Shown: piece by piece, positions 36,381 to 44,188 of the stretch | Layout of the letters: each line of letters opens with the position of its first letter | Numbering within the stretch: the stretch's first letter is position 1 | From: an uncultured Lachnospiraceae bacterium | GTDB taxonomy: Bacteria > Bacillota > Clostridia > Lachnospirales > Lachnospiraceae | Assembly (NCBI GenBank): GCA_910578475.1 | Contig: CAJTRK010000003.1 | Location: 62,001 to 126,000 of the forward strand | DNA length: 64,000 bases | Direction: 5' to 3' | Program-made: the position numbers and the translations under genes | The notes under the pieces: generated by a model | Seen by the model: only the letters and a program-made list of their open reading frames with translations | Databases searched by the model: none | What the model was told of the DNA's origin: nothing

Positions 36381-37385
36381 TTACCGCTCACCTTTAAGAT
36401 ACTTGTCTATTTCCCGATCAAATTCCGAAATGTACTCTTTATCCTGTTTTACCCGAAACACCTCATATTCTTTCTCCGCTTTTTTCATGGCAACCTCATG
36501 TGATATTTTCCCCTTTCCATCCAACACTTCCCGTCGATTATTCGCTAAAAACTGATTCGTCTGTTCCACCCAATCCTGCATACTCATTAAAATCTCATCT
36601 TCTGCCATCAGTTCAGCATAATCAATGAACATTGTTACCAGTCTATTTAAACGGGACAATTCCTTTTCATTTAAATAATTTTTGGCAATGCCTATATCTC
36701 GTTTTAGAACTTTTCCATCTGGCGCATCCTTCCAGGTTGTCAACCCCATAGCTGGCTTTTCCGAATCTGCACGCTCATATATTAATTCAGCGGCTGTCTT
36801 TCCAGTAACTGCAAAATGAAGTTTATTCTGAACAAAAGAATAGAAATTCTTTGTAATTTCACTGTTCTTATCATAATCATAGCTACATTGCTCAAATATA
36901 TCCGTGATTTTCTGATAGGCTCTACGCTCACTTGCTCTAATTTCCCGGATACGTTCTAATAATTCATCAAAATAATCTTTTCCAAAGGGTTTTCCATTTT
37001 TTAACATATCATCATTTAACACAAAGCCCTTAATAATATACTCTTTTAATGTTTTCGTTGCCCACTGCCGAAATCTGGTGGCCTTTTTTGAATTTACACG
37101 ATACCCTACAGCAATAATCGCATCTAAATTAAAACATTTTACTTCTCGGCTAACATTTCTCCCACCTTCATTTTGAACTACCGAGAAAAACTCGGTAGTT
37201 GCTTCTGCATTTAATTCCTCCTCTTTATAAATATTTTTTAAATGCAATGAAATATTATCTGCTGTACAATCAAATAATTCTGCCATTGCTCTTTGCGTCA
37301 TCCAAAATGTTTCTTCTTTAAAAATGACTTTCACATAAACATTTTTATCCTCTAACTGATATAAAATAATCTCATGAGCCTGCAT
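36381..37385 (-). CDS. RhuM family protein
   Basis: 334 residues of the RhuM family (virulence RhuM). Visible family segments: VYVKVIFKEETFWMTQRAMA, ELFDCTADNISLHLKNIYKE, NLDAIIAVGYRVNSKKATRF and FRQWATKTLKEYIIKGFVLND. A central region contains ISHEVAMKKAEKEYEVFRVK near the end. RhuM proteins are common on genomic islands and near restriction and toxin loci in Bacteria; the biochemical activity is not settled, and DNA-binding or Fic-like toxin roles have been proposed. AGAGGTAGGTATCT precedes the ATG. It leads a three-gene AT-rich cassette ahead of uvrB. Confidence 0.85.
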   Translation of the reverse strand: MQAHEIILYQLEDKNVYVKVIFKEETFWMTQRAMAELFDCTADNISLHLKNIYKEEELNAEATTEFFSVVQNEGGRNVSREVKCFNLDAIIAVGYRVNSKKATRFRQWATKTLKEYIIKGFVLNDDMLKNGKPFGKDYFDELLERIREIRASERRAYQKITDIFEQCSYDYDKNSEITKNFYSFVQNKLHFAVTGKTAAELIYERADSEKPAMGLTTWKDAPDGKVLKRDIGIAKNYLNEKELSRLNRLVTMFIDYAELMAEDEILMSMQDWVEQTNQFLANNRREVLDGKGKISHEVAMKKAEKEYEVFRVKQDKEYISEFDREIDKYLKGER

Positions 37386-37817
37386 AGATACCTACCTCTT
37401 TAAATTATATAACATAATATTTTTAGGCAACAAATATTAGCTCTCATCCGTATGATATTATATAGTCCATTAAACAAATCTAAGTCACAAACTCCACCCG
37501 TCCGCCTAGTGTTATTTCGTCCATAATCAACCATTTTATCCACAAAATACGGTACAATCAGCACTAAATAATGCGCTTTTCACCCTGCCGCTAAAGCCTT
37601 GCCGGAACCTGTCACGCCAGGAAAATTCATAAGTTCAAATTACCTCCGTCATTTTTCGTTAATCGTTTCGATAAGTTAAAAGTCATAAATTGAACTTGAT
37701 TATATCATGAAAAATTCTATTTGTACATATCAAAACCGAACTTTTGTTCTGTTTTCGTTTTTCCTTTGTATATTCTGACAAATCTGAAATTTTTTTATAT
37801 AAAATTCACATAAACAC
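37386..37817. other. Intergenic region with possible P-loop gene relic
   Basis: About 430 bases between the RhuM cassette and the MerR gene. On the minus strand, 37580-37630 encodes MNFPGVTGSGKALAAG and then a stop, with GGAGG before the ATG; GVTGSGK is also the Walker A text of UvrB, so this may be a decayed fragment. The frame is open for a further 50 or so codons after the TGA. An inverted repeat AAGTTCAAATTA (37631-37642) and TAAATTGAACTT (37686-37697) is also present. Nothing else is recognised. Confidence 0.35.
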
Positions 37818-37848
37818 TTGACCTTATACCGACTATATCCTTTATATT
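37818..37848 (+). promoter_or_regulatory. MerR-type promoter with a 19-bp spacer
   Basis: TTGACC (37818-37823) and TATATT (37843-37848) are separated by 19 bases rather than 17, the spacing typical of promoters that MerR proteins activate by DNA distortion. It lies 30 bases before the TTG start of a MerR-family gene, suggesting autoregulation. Confidence 0.6.
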
Positions 37849-37877
37849 TAACTTAACCAGTAAAGGGGGAATAACCA

Positions 37878-38702
37878 TTGAATATAAATGAACTGGAACA
37901 TCTTACGGGGATTACCAAACAGAATATCCGTTTTTATGAAAAAAAGGAACTGATTCAACCGATGAGAAATCTCGCAAATAATTACCGGGAGTATTCGGCT
38001 GACGACCTGGCAAGGCTGAAAACAATCAAACTGCTGAGGAAGCTCGACCTGCCGCTGGAGGATATCGGAAAAATTCTGTCAGAGGAAATGCCCTTGCAGA
38101 CCGCGCTTGAAGAGCAACTTCAAGTATTAGAGAACCGGCAGAAAGAATTAAATGGCTGTATCAATATTTGTAAATCTCTGCTCCATACGGAACTCAAATC
38201 ATTAAATGTTGATGAAACACTTGATAAAATGAAAACAATTGAAGAGAACGGAGGAAGATTTATGTCGATTATTCAAGATTACAAAAAATTTGTTGCATCA
38301 GAAAGTCAAAAACGATTTTCTTTCAAACCGGATACCATGATACGAAATTCTTCTGAATTTACAGAAGCCTTATGCCAGTATGCGGAAGAAAATGGGATGA
38401 ATCTGTTTATCACAAAAGAAGGAATGTATCCCTCTTTCGAACTCAATGGGACGGCATACACGGCTTATCGTGCTTTTGACCGCTTCGGCGCAACCATTCA
38501 TTGTACCTCTACGGAACCCGATAAACTGGAGGATATTCCGCAACAGAGAAAACGCGTTTTTCGTCTTATTCATAGTCCGTATCTTCTCATGATACTGATA
38601 TTCCTTATCATGGCTGTCAGCAGACAAAGCATCGGCTGGACGATTTTGGCCGCCGTTACGCTCTTCCCCTACCTGTGGTGGATGTTTTCCGGTTTCCGCT
38701 GA
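37878..38702 (+). CDS. Membrane-tethered MerR-family regulator
   Basis: 274 residues. N-terminal MerR winged helix (about 1-70): NINELEHLTGITKQNIRFYE then KKELIQPMRNLANNYREYSA. A coiled-coil dimer helix follows (80-135). The C-terminal part ends with two hydrophobic segments (LMILIFLIMAVSRQS and ILAAVTLFPYLWWMF), so the protein is probably anchored in the membrane; the sensing region (about 140-230) has no recognised fold. Start is a TTG at 37878, preceded by AAAGGGGGA. The upstream promoter has a 19-bp spacer as for MerR-controlled genes. No target gene is obvious; the nearest downstream gene is convergent. Confidence 0.82.
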   Translation: MNINELEHLTGITKQNIRFYEKKELIQPMRNLANNYREYSADDLARLKTIKLLRKLDLPLEDIGKILSEEMPLQTALEEQLQVLENRQKELNGCINICKSLLHTELKSLNVDETLDKMKTIEENGGRFMSIIQDYKKFVASESQKRFSFKPDTMIRNSSEFTEALCQYAEENGMNLFITKEGMYPSFELNGTAYTAYRAFDRFGATIHCTSTEPDKLEDIPQQRKRVFRLIHSPYLLMILIFLIMAVSRQSIGWTILAAVTLFPYLWWMFSGFR

Positions 38703-38732
38703 AATCTCGGATTAAATATCTTCATCATAAAA

Positions 38733-38761
38733 GACTGCCATATTCAATATGGCAGCCTTTT
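38733..38761. terminator. Bidirectional terminator between merR and the surface-protein gene
   Basis: Arms CTGCCATAT (38736-38744) and ATATGGCAG (38748-38756), loop of 3, with an A-run before and T-run after, so it serves both convergent genes. Confidence 0.8.
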
Positions 38762-38773
38762 ATGGTTTTTACA

Positions 38774-41700
38774 TTACTCTACCCAATCTTCATCCTCTAT
38801 CCAGTCATCCTCCGCATTCTCTTCTTCCTCTTCCGGCCAGTCGTTTTTCTTTCGCTTATTGATGATGTCTGCCGAACCCGCCGTAAACTTCTTATCCGAT
38901 TCCGGTTCCTGCCATTCCTCATCTTCTATCCAGTCATCTTCGACGTTATCTTCAAATTCCTCGGATTCCTCGTGTTCGAAGCCCTCTTTCTTATCGTTGT
39001 TCCCGTATTTCAGGCCGGCTCTTTCCTCTTCAAATTCCTCATATTCAGAACTGCCCTCTTCCTCCTCATATTCTTCGTATTCAAGGCTGTCGTCTTCCCC
39101 GTCATCATCGAACTCCTCGTATTCGAGGTCATCATCTTCCTCGTCTAGTTCTTTGTATTCAAGGTCATCGTCCTCTTCCTCCTCATCGAGTTCCTCGTAT
39201 ACCAAACCATCATCTTCCTCATCGTCGAGTTTCTCATATACCAAACCGTCGTCTTCTTCCTCGTATTCAAGGTCGTCATCTTCTGGTTCGTCTTCCTCTT
39301 CTTCCCGTTTTTTCTTCAGGAAAAAGAAAATGCCATATCCGATAACGACCAGAATCATGCAGATTAATACGCCGATAATAATCCAACGCGTCAAAGGATT
39401 CACGGAATCGTCATCAAAAGATACGCCTGACATAGACTGCTCACTCACAATAACAAGATAGCAGGAAGCATGTTCAAAGCGGAGGCTTGCAACGCCGTCC
39501 GGCCCGATAACCGCATCGCAGATAAATTCCAGCGACTCTTTTTCTGGGTCATAATAGAACAGATTTGCATACTGTCCACTGTATTCTTTTCCAATCGCAA
39601 TATTCAGGACCGGTTCAAAGCCAAACGGCCCCTGATGAGCTAATGTCACTTCCAGATACTTATTTCCGTTCAGAATTGTCGATATTAATTCCTGCGGAAT
39701 ATTTTCGGTTCCAAGCGTGACGCCCATATCCACATCCGTCATCCTGTTTTCATCGATGGAATCGACATTGATACTCCATGTAACCGCTCCGCCCATGTCC
39801 AGCAGCAGGTCAAAATTCTGTTCTTTGGCCATCTGCATTTTTTCCGGTGTCAGAATCGTCGTATCTTCCATCTGAATCGTTACCGCAGGGCGATAATGAT
39901 TCATTTCGCCTGTCGATTCGGTTCCTTCCGCTCCGTCTGCCGCGGGCGAACCGGCTTCCTCTCCACCGTTTTGATTGCCGTCGGATGCACTCTCCTGCGT
40001 TTCATCGTTTCCGCCCGGCGTAATTATCTGCGTATTCCCGCCTGACGTACTCCCCGATACTTCGCCGCCCGATGTCTGATTTCCGGATTGTCCCTCCGTA
40101 TTATCCGAAGGTTTATTAGCTTCAGGTCTGTTTTCAGACTGTGTATTGTTAGAAGGCAAATTTCCTGATGGTGCATTATCGGAAGAGGAATTTCCTGACT
40201 GCGCCCCTCCACCGTTTTCACTCCCGGACAACGTGGGCTGCTGTGTTCCTCCGCTTCCTGTGCTTTCCGTCGAGGTACTTCCGCTCGAAGTCGGCGGCTG
40301 CGTTCCTCCGTTTCCCGTGCTTCCACTCGAGGTACTTCCGCTCGAAGTCGGCGGCTGCGTTCCTCCATTTCCTGTGCTTCCACTCGAGGTACTTCCGCTC
40401 GAAGTCGGCGGCTGCGTTCCTCCGTTTCCTGTGCTTCCATTCGAGGTACTTCCACTCGAAGTCGGCGGCTGCGTTCCTCCATTTCCCGTACTTCCTGTTG
40501 AGGTACTTCCGCTCGAAGTGCTGCTGCCATTGCCCGTTCCGCTGCCTGAGGTTCCGCCACCGGTCGTTCCATTTCCCGACCCGGTTCCTCCATTACCGCT
40601 TCCGGAGGTTCCGCCGCCGGTCGTTCCATTTCCCGACCCGGTTCCTCCATTGCCGCTTCCTGTCGTTCCGCCGCCGGATGTATTTCCGCCGGACGGCGGT
40701 TCCGTTATCGTTTCTTTTACCTGAACGATAATGGGAATATGGCTGACCGTATAATAATTGTTATCATCCGGATTATAGGAAACATAGAAGATATATTCTC
40801 CTGCATCTGCCAGAACCGTATCGGCATCGCTTTCCCACCAGAATCCTTCCGGGAGCATAATATTTCCTAACTTCTCCCCGATTTTCACCTCCAGCCCGTC
40901 CGGAACCTGACAGGGCGGAATTGCTTTCGTTACCGTAAAACTGATGTTTTTGGTCAGTGTATTATATTTTGTCGTATCTGTCGGCGTATAGACTGCCTCA
41001 TAGGACGGCGTTCCCACCTCCAACGAAATGCTTCCGTCTGCCCACGCCCATCCGGCCGGAAGGATAACATCCGAGAGTTTCAGTCCTTCCCGATAGGTAA
41101 CAGGCGACAAAACCGGCGTTGACACGGCAGGCTTACCTTTTACCACCGTAACCGTACAATTGGCCGAATTTGCTCCGCTTCTGGAGCAGCTTATGGTTGC
41201 ATCGCCCGGTGAAACAGCTGTAACTTTTCCCTGTGCGTCAACGACAGCAACCGCCGTATTGCTGCTTGTGAATGTCATATCGCTGACATGGTCCACTTTG
41301 GAGCCGTTCACATAAGGAATCAGCGTTACGCTCTTATCCACTTCCAAACTGCTTATCGTCGTTTTATTCAGCGTGAGCGCGTCTGTCTTTTCCGGCTGCG
41401 CGCAGGCGGATGCAGGCATGTTCTCGTATACCGGGATTTTAAACACAAATTTCCGTTCCAGCACGCCCGCTTTGGAATAGGCCCTGTGAATTTTACTGCT
41501 CTCAGCATAGGGCGCCTCTATATTCTGCATGTACTGATGCGTATAATTGGGATATTTTCCGCTGGCAACATTAAACTTTTCCAGGTAAAGCGTGTCCTGT
41601 TCGCACAGAATATACTGATTGCCGATAATATACGCGCCGCCGCGCAAAGAGGCATAACGGCTGTTCCATCCCTCTTTTACGGCTCTCTTCAATCCGTTTG

Positions 41701-43117
41701 CAATTACTTCTTCTATGGTTGTTCCCGATGCGCCGACATTAAAAAAGTTATAATATCCTTCATATCCCGGACTGACGCCCGATATCAGTGATGAAGTGCC
41801 TTTGGGCCCCTGTTCCTGTAATACTCTGGAAGCGAGATGAAAAGGGCTGACGCCGAGCTCCTGTCCAATCGACGTAAAGACCTGCGCATATGTCCGGCCG
41901 TCGTCCGGAATCGCTGACGCCATAAAAGATTCGTTCAGCATTCCCTGTACGGCATCCACCGTATGGTAAGAGCTGTTATAAACCAGCTGTTCAAACTGAA
42001 AAATATAAGGTTCGGCAAGAAAGTTCCTCGGGTCCATATAATATTTCAAAATACCCTCGGAAGCATAACTCCATCCCTTCTGCCCAGTGCTTCCATTCTG
42101 CCAGGAACCGGAACGATTGCTGGAAATCCAGCTTTTATCTCCCATTTCACTGGCGATGGCCGTATTCCAGTCAAGCCCCGTATTCATTCTGACAAAAGTC
42201 CAGTCCGGATGCTTTTCTTTCAAAGCATAGAGCGCGTTCTGGTAGGACGCCGGAAACTGGTCGATATCCGGGCATCCCTCCGAAAAGTCCATCGTCGTCG
42301 GCATGGCGGACAAATCCAGATAGGTTTCTTCCCATTTTGTAAAACTCTCATCCGAAGAAACAAGATACGTCTTTTCCACATAACCCGTATACGCAGTTCC
42401 GTTCCGGTACAAAAGCACCTGATACCACACCATGCCGTAACCGTCAGATTCCACCCCCGTTATCTGCACGGACTGTCCGCTGACTACCGTTTGGACGGTC
42501 TCGCTTTCCGAGGACGGACCGACCTTTATCTCATAGGTATCGCACAGATAAACGGATGCAAGAACCGCTTTTGACTGGACGATGCTCTGGAGACTGCTCT
42601 TTGCCTCTTCCGGATTTTTGATACTGCCGCCTTCCTGAGGCACTTCAACTGTAATCACAGGGACCTGAATGCTGCCCTCCCATGCCTCCGAAAGCATATA
42701 CAATGACTCGTCCCACTTTGGATAAAAATAGTAAGTGGACTGGCTGCTCCCGTCGTAATCTTCTTCACATTCCCATGTTACGGCAATTTCCACGGGAGAT
42801 TCTTCGTCTTCCAGCCACACCAGAAGCATTTCCGGAAAAACAGAAAGAAGTTCTTCCAACATGGGTTTATACATGCAGGGATAATAAGTTTCTTCTTCCG
42901 CAAGCTCTTCAAATGCCACAATTTCTTTCACCGTGCCATCTGCTTCCGGCGTTTCCTCTTCCTCCGGCAGGTCCTCCTCTGAAGACAGTTCGTCTTCCGC
43001 AGCAAGTCCGTCCATTTCCGCCGCCAGAACGCTGCATGGCTGCATAAATGCCATCAATGCCGCCATCATAAAAGATAAAAACCCGATTTTCCGCCCTGTA
43101 TGTACGTTCTTTCTCAT
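38774..43117 (-). CDS. Large surface glucosaminidase with SH3-like, Ig-like and repeat regions and an acidic C-terminal tail
   Basis: 1447 residues. Signal peptide (about 1-33, ending SVLAAEM). An SH3-like region (about 190-255, VSGQSVQITGVESDG) precedes a glucosaminidase-type domain (about 290-540; QNALYALKEKHPDWTFVRMN, SPFHLASRVLQEQGPKGTSS, YYNFFNVGASG). A Big_2-type domain follows (about 570-660, VTAVSPGDATISCSRSG), then repeated segments of an Ig-like or MBG-like kind. A Gly/Ser/Thr low-complexity region (about 800-1000) has 19-residue repeats. One membrane helix (about 1240-1262, IIIGVLICMILVVIGYGIFF) is followed by a roughly 185-residue Glu/Asp/Tyr-rich tail predicted inside the cell. 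It would cut wall glycans while anchored in the membrane. The acidic cytoplasmic tail is unusual. Confidence 0.85.
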   Translation of the reverse strand: MRKNVHTGRKIGFLSFMMAALMAFMQPCSVLAAEMDGLAAEDELSSEEDLPEEEETPEADGTVKEIVAFEELAEEETYYPCMYKPMLEELLSVFPEMLLVWLEDEESPVEIAVTWECEEDYDGSSQSTYYFYPKWDESLYMLSEAWEGSIQVPVITVEVPQEGGSIKNPEEAKSSLQSIVQSKAVLASVYLCDTYEIKVGPSSESETVQTVVSGQSVQITGVESDGYGMVWYQVLLYRNGTAYTGYVEKTYLVSSDESFTKWEETYLDLSAMPTTMDFSEGCPDIDQFPASYQNALYALKEKHPDWTFVRMNTGLDWNTAIASEMGDKSWISSNRSGSWQNGSTGQKGWSYASEGILKYYMDPRNFLAEPYIFQFEQLVYNSSYHTVDAVQGMLNESFMASAIPDDGRTYAQVFTSIGQELGVSPFHLASRVLQEQGPKGTSSLISGVSPGYEGYYNFFNVGASGTTIEEVIANGLKRAVKEGWNSRYASLRGGAYIIGNQYILCEQDTLYLEKFNVASGKYPNYTHQYMQNIEAPYAESSKIHRAYSKAGVLERKFVFKIPVYENMPASACAQPEKTDALTLNKTTISSLEVDKSVTLIPYVNGSKVDHVSDMTFTSSNTAVAVVDAQGKVTAVSPGDATISCSRSGANSANCTVTVVKGKPAVSTPVLSPVTYREGLKLSDVILPAGWAWADGSISLEVGTPSYEAVYTPTDTTKYNTLTKNISFTVTKAIPPCQVPDGLEVKIGEKLGNIMLPEGFWWESDADTVLADAGEYIFYVSYNPDDNNYYTVSHIPIIVQVKETITEPPSGGNTSGGGTTGSGNGGTGSGNGTTGGGTSGSGNGGTGSGNGTTGGGTSGSGTGNGSSTSSGSTSTGSTGNGGTQPPTSSGSTSNGSTGNGGTQPPTSSGSTSSGSTGNGGTQPPTSSGSTSSGSTGNGGTQPPTSSGSTSTESTGSGGTQQPTLSGSENGGGAQSGNSSSDNAPSGNLPSNNTQSENRPEANKPSDNTEGQSGNQTSGGEVSGSTSGGNTQIITPGGNDETQESASDGNQNGGEEAGSPAADGAEGTESTGEMNHYRPAVTIQMEDTTILTPEKMQMAKEQNFDLLLDMGGAVTWSINVDSIDENRMTDVDMGVTLGTENIPQELISTILNGNKYLEVTLAHQGPFGFEPVLNIAIGKEYSGQYANLFYYDPEKESLEFICDAVIGPDGVASLRFEHASCYLVIVSEQSMSGVSFDDDSVNPLTRWIIIGVLICMILVVIGYGIFFFLKKKREEEEDEPEDDDLEYEEEDDGLVYEKLDDEEDDGLVYEELDEEEEDDDLEYKELDEEDDDLEYEEFDDDGEDDSLEYEEYEEEEGSSEYEEFEEERAGLKYGNNDKKEGFEHEESEEFEDNVEDDWIEDEEWQEPESDKKFTAGSADIINKRKKNDWPEEEEENAEDDWIEDEDWVE
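40284..40511 (-). repeat. 57-bp tandem repeats in the surface-protein gene
   Basis: Units beginning CTCGAAGTCGGCGGCTGCG start at 40284, 40341, 40398 and 40455, a 57-bp period (19 codons), with a partial unit at 40512. They encode the repeat GNGGTQPPTSSGSTSSGST of the Gly/Ser/Thr region. A second 57-bp repeat set with another sequence lies at about 40555-40670. Confidence 0.9.
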
Positions 43118-43178
43118 TCGTTCGAAATCCTTTCAATGCAATTAACAATTATCCATTCGATTTAAAATCCCATGACTG

Positions 43179-43343
43179 CTAGTGTACTGTATCATTCACA
43201 TTTCACCAAATAACTTGCTTGAATTTTCATCTGCCGTGTTGTCGTCGGTCAACGATTCCACCGCATCGACTCCCTTCTCCGCCTTGCAGAATGAAAATTC
43301 ATTCTGCGTCATTTGGCTGAAAATGAATGATACAGCACATTAG
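43179..43343. mobile_element. MITE-like palindromic element, 165 bp
   Basis: Two 36-base imperfect inverted arms (43179-43214 and 43308-43343; about 28 of 36 positions pair) enclose about 93 bases. The arm core CTGTATCATTCA is matched by TGAATGATACAG. Inside, a perfect 10-bp stem GCAGAATGAA/TTCATTCTGC occurs at 43286-43307. No ORF fits. It resembles a miniature inverted-repeat element, but no target-site duplication or transposase copy is visible in the window. Confidence 0.5.
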
Positions 43344-43516
43344 TCTGCGCATTTTATCTAAATGTATCATTGTATTGCATATTATGTCAACTCCTAATAT
43401 ACAGTCCCGGGAACTTTCCTTCCCGCATCCTTTTTTCCAGAAATTTTCATAATATAAAAAGGTCCGATTCTTTTCAATAAAATCAGACCTCTTACATTGT
43501 TCTTTCTGCTAATCCT
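43344..43516. other. Intergenic remainder after the palindromic element
   Basis: About 170 bases. A palindromic stretch AGGTCCGATT/AATCAGACCT-like around 43461-43492 follows the permease remnant on the minus strand and may be its original terminator. Nothing else is recognised. Confidence 0.35.
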
Positions 43517-43657
43517 TATCCTTTCAGACCGGAAGTTGCAACGCCTTCCACGAAATATCTCTGTAAAAATACAAACAGGATAAATACCGGAATCAGTGCA
43601 ACTGTCGCCGCTGCCATAAAGAACTGCCGCATCAGGACATCATAGAAATAAAATCTC
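43517..43657 (-). pseudogene. C-terminal remnant of a carbohydrate ABC-transporter permease
   Basis: About 46 codons and a stop encoding FFMAAATVALIPVFILFVFL and then QRYFVEGVATSGLKG, the standard end of LplC/YtcP-type sugar ABC permeases (MalG family). All earlier transmembrane segments and the EAA loop are missing, and no start codon serves it. It lies behind a truncated GH88 gene on the same strand and is a relic of a carbohydrate-uptake operon. Confidence 0.8.
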
Positions 43658-43705
43658 TACCCTTTTTCCTCTCTCCCTTAATTCTATAATATTTAAAAAT
43701 TTATA

Positions 43706-44176
43706 TTACCAAATAAATAATTCCTGTTCCGACAGTTTTAAAAGAGCTTCAATAAAATAGTAATCTCCATATATAATAGAAAACTCATGCTCTTCGCTGT
43801 GATATTCCGCCGTACATTTCTCCAACAGATTATCTACACCGCTGTCCCATCTGCAACGCTCCTTATCCAGTGCTTTTAACAATTTCAGAGCCGCTTTCAG
43901 ATAAACGTCACTGTCTCTGCCTTCTACGTTTTTGGCGAGCTCCAGCAGACCGCATGCCGCAATAGCCGCCGCTGTGGAGTCCTCCCATACGCATTCTTCC
44001 GGCTGTCTGAAATCAACCGGAATCAGACCGTTTTCAGGTATGTTGGAAATAAAATAATGCGCAATCCTTCTGGATGTATCCAGATATTTTTTGTCTTTGG
44101 TATGGAGATAACTGAGTGCAAAACCGTACAGCCCCCACCCCTGTCCTCTGGTCCATGACGAACCGACTCCATAACC
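43706..44176 (-). pseudogene. C-terminal remnant of a GH88 unsaturated glucuronyl hydrolase-type gene
   Basis: An open frame of 156 codons with no start encodes GYGVGSSWTRGQGWGLYGFA, DSTAAAIAACGLLELAKN and later IIYGDYYFIEALLKL, the C-terminal half of GH88/GH105-type hydrolases, which cleave unsaturated uronic acids released by polysaccharide lyases. The N-terminal part is gone; the sequence joins directly to an AGGAGG-like stretch behind the DUF2264 stop, suggesting an internal deletion from the original start region to mid-gene. Confidence 0.8.
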
Positions 44177-44188
44177 CTCCTGTCTTCG

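Noticed and set aside
40284..40511. Regular 57-bp repeats as a CRISPR array
   Set aside because: Units are contiguous without unique spacers, and they are in frame within a long coding sequence.
40146..40731. Two proline- and phenylalanine-rich plus-strand frames opposite the surface-protein repeats
   Set aside because: They mirror the Gly/Ser/Thr repeats on the other strand and have no starts with ribosome sites.
43286..43307. Perfect 10-bp hairpin as a terminator
   Set aside because: No T-run follows on either strand; it is inside the palindromic element.
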